Assembly (NCBI GenBank): GCA_028767165.1
Contig: JARACJ010000002.1
Span: forward strand, 372,001 to 436,000
DNA from: Proteobacteria bacterium DTSAM18
GTDB lineage: Bacteria; Myxococcota_A; UBA796; GCA-2862545
DNA length: 64,000 nt
Direction of reading: 5' to 3'
The translations under genes were made by a program, and so were the position numbers. Each line of letters starts with the position of its first letter. The stretch's first letter is position 1. A model generated the notes under the pieces. It was not told where the DNA came from. It worked only from the letters and a program-made list of their open reading frames with translations, and did no database searches. Below are positions 62,404 to 64,000 of the stretch, piece by piece.

Positions 62404-64000
62404 ATGCGTGATATTCGTGCCCTGATGGACGCCCTGCGGGAGCGCGGCGAGCTGGTCGTCATCGACGCCCCCGTCGATCCCAACCTCGAGATGGCGGAGG
62501 TCCACCGCCGGGTCATCGCCGCCGGCGGCCCCGCGCTGCTGTTCACGAACCCCAAGGGCTACGACATGCCCGTGGTGACCAACCTGTTCGGCACCAAGGA
62601 GCGCGCCGAGCTCGCCTTCGGCCCCCGCCCGCAGCAGTTCGTCGAGCAGGCCGTCAAGATGCTCCACGAGTTCATGCCGCCCACCCTCGGCAAGGTCTGG
62701 GAGCACCGCGACTTCTTCCTGCAGGGCCTCAAGGTGGGCATGCAGAACGTCGGTCGCGGTCCTGTCACCGAGGTGATCGACAGCCCGCCGGCCATCGACC
62801 GCATCCCGATGCTGAAGTCCTGGCCCGAGGATGGCGGCGACTTCGTCACGCTGCCGCTGGTGTACACCGAGCACCCGGACACCAAGGTGCCCAACCTCGG
62901 CATGTACCGCATCCAGCGCCACTCCCCGAACACCACCGGGATGCACTGGCAGATCGGCAAGGGCGGCGGCTTCCACCACCACCTCGCGCAGGAGCGTGGT
63001 GAGGATCTGCCCGTCACGCTCTTCGTGGGCGGTCCGCCGGCACTGATGGTCTCCGCCATCGCCCCGCTGCCCGAGAACGTGCCCGAGATGCTCCTGGCCA
63101 GCCTGCTGCTGGGCGAGAAGATGCGCATGACCAACGGCCCGGGCGCGCACCGCCTGGTGGCCGACTGCGAGTTCGCCTTCGTGGGCCACGTCAAGCCCCA
63201 CGACGTGCAGCCCGAGGGTCCCTTCGGCGACCACTACGGCTACTACTCGCTGCAGCACGACTACCCGGTGTTCCACGTGAGCCACCTGTGCCGCCGCAAC
63301 AAGCCCATCTGGCCGGCCACCGTGGTGGGCAAGCCCAGCCAGGAGGACCTGTTCATCGGGGACTACCTGCAGGATCTGCTCTCCCCGATGTTCCCGGTGG
63401 TGATGCCCAACGTCACCGACCTGTGGTCCTACGGCGAGACGGGCCACCACTCCCTGGCCTCCGTGGTCGTCAAGCAGCGCTACAAGCGCGAGGCGGTCAG
63501 CGCGGCCCTGCGGGTGCTCGGCGAGGGCCAGCTGTCGCTGCAGAAGTTCCTGTGGGTGCTCGACGAGCCCACCGACCTGTCCAACCCCAAGGAAGTCCTG
63601 CCCAAGCTGCTCAGCCGCTTCCGGCCCGAGACGGATCTGTTCATCCTGTCGAACGTGTCCATGGACACCCTCGACTACACCGGTCCGGCCATCAACGAGG
63701 GCTCCAAGGGCATCATGCTCGGCGTGGGCGAGCCCTGGCGCGAGCTGCCCCGCAGCTTCTCGGGCGAGGTGCCCCAGGGCGTGCGCGACGTGGCGGTGTT
63801 CTGCCCGGGCGTGCTCATGGTGTCGGGCCCGTCCTACACCGAGGAGACCGGCTTCGTGGACCGCATCAAGGGTGCGTTCAAGGGCTGGCCGCTCGTCGTG
63901 GTGTGCGACGACGCCAGGAAGGCCGCGTCCAGCAACACCCGCTTCCTGTGGACCACCTTCACCCGCTTCGAGCCGGCCGCCGACATGTACGCCAGCGAGA
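62404..64000 (+). CDS. ubiD: UbiD family decarboxylase, 3' part missing
   Basis: 532 residues visible, cut by the window end. The ATG is at 62404. The fold is UbiD: NLGMYRIQRHSPNTTGMHW and IGKGGGFHHHLA bind prenylated FMN and metal, and the catalytic region VQPEGPFGDHYGYYS supplies the Glu. It uses prenyl-FMN to decarboxylate aromatic or unsaturated acids, in quinone synthesis or catabolism. The UbiX partner that makes the cofactor is not in the window. Sequence before it (62295-62403) has only a GC-rich hairpin. Confidence 0.93.
   Translation, partial: MRDIRALMDALRERGELVVIDAPVDPNLEMAEVHRRVIAAGGPALLFTNPKGYDMPVVTNLFGTKERAELAFGPRPQQFVEQAVKMLHEFMPPTLGKVWEHRDFFLQGLKVGMQNVGRGPVTEVIDSPPAIDRIPMLKSWPEDGGDFVTLPLVYTEHPDTKVPNLGMYRIQRHSPNTTGMHWQIGKGGGFHHHLAQERGEDLPVTLFVGGPPALMVSAIAPLPENVPEMLLASLLLGEKMRMTNGPGAHRLVADCEFAFVGHVKPHDVQPEGPFGDHYGYYSLQHDYPVFHVSHLCRRNKPIWPATVVGKPSQEDLFIGDYLQDLLSPMFPVVMPNVTDLWSYGETGHHSLASVVVKQRYKREAVSAALRVLGEGQLSLQKFLWVLDEPTDLSNPKEVLPKLLSRFRPETDLFILSNVSMDTLDYTGPAINEGSKGIMLGVGEPWRELPRSFSGEVPQGVRDVAVFCPGVLMVSGPSYTEETGFVDRIKGAFKGWPLVVVCDDARKAASSNTRFLWTTFTRFEPAADMYASE

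Overview
The window is a GC-rich bacterial chromosome segment with no rRNA, transposase, integrase, phage gene or CRISPR array. The gene content points to the Myxococcota or a related delta-type lineage: Ser/Thr kinase and PP2C signalling with several FHA proteins, a MopE-type calcium-binding lipoprotein, many lipoproteins and secreted proteins of unknown function, a GldA/GldF/GldG-type ABC module, and the rplU-rpmA-obgE, rsfS-rlmH and tig-clpP-clpX-lon blocks. This placement is inferred from gene content, not from a marker tree.

Layout. 1-1236: divergent Ser/Thr kinase (cut by the window edge) and PP2C phosphatase. 1237-1596: gene-free, holding an inverted array of CACGGAG repeats. 1597-6032: ABC ATPase, permease, GldG-like and DUF4340 operon (minus). 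6097-9382: a 977-residue SMI1/TPR/HEAT protein and a small membrane protein (minus). 9510-11428: WYL regulator coupled to an unknown gene. 11959-17855: six-gene run ribF, aroE, two FHA proteins, a lipoprotein and a double-AAA ATPase, most joined by 4-base start/stop overlaps. 18030-24104: rplU, rpmA, obgE, a secreted protein, rsfS, rlmH, an EAL protein (minus), serC and a DUF1292 protein. 24255-37391: MopE/beta-helix lipoprotein, a 2,207-residue coiled-coil protein with a pseudo-NTPase head, DUF1015 (minus) and a 1,117-residue FHA-like protein.

38003-42276 is a minus-strand run: two envelope proteins, nagZ, methylmalonyl-CoA epimerase, an unknown protein, and a DnaC-like ATPase with two DnaJ-type zinc motifs coupled to a small unknown protein. 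42349 encodes an acidic-headed outer-membrane barrel. 48133-43589 (minus) is a five-gene operon: helix-turn-helix-type protein, gamma-glutamylcyclotransferase-like enzyme, coiled-coil protein, TPR protein and class I glutamine amidotransferase. 49994-48212 encodes an inositol-monophosphatase family protein and RpoH. 50082-57112 is the proteostasis and tRNA block: tRNA-His, -Lys, -Leu, tig, clpP, clpX, lon, tRNA-Val and two identical tRNA-Asp genes separated by 400 bases with a hairpin-bearing direct repeat. The end carries a cytochrome c, uppP, tRNA-Trp, an envelope protein, a Cys-rich protein, a PGM1-like ATP-grasp ligase and a truncated ubiD.

How the parts may work together. RpoH, trigger factor, ClpXP and Lon form one protein-quality-control neighbourhood. 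The kinase, phosphatase and three FHA or FHA-like proteins suggest phosphothreonine signalling, with the FHA-AAA operon as a plausible output. The least explained parts are the FHA/lipoprotein/AAA operon, the giant coiled-coil protein, the zinc-finger helicase-loader pair, the five-gene GGCT/GATase operon, and the small repeat elements at 1309-1576, 9411-9455 and 56792-56892.
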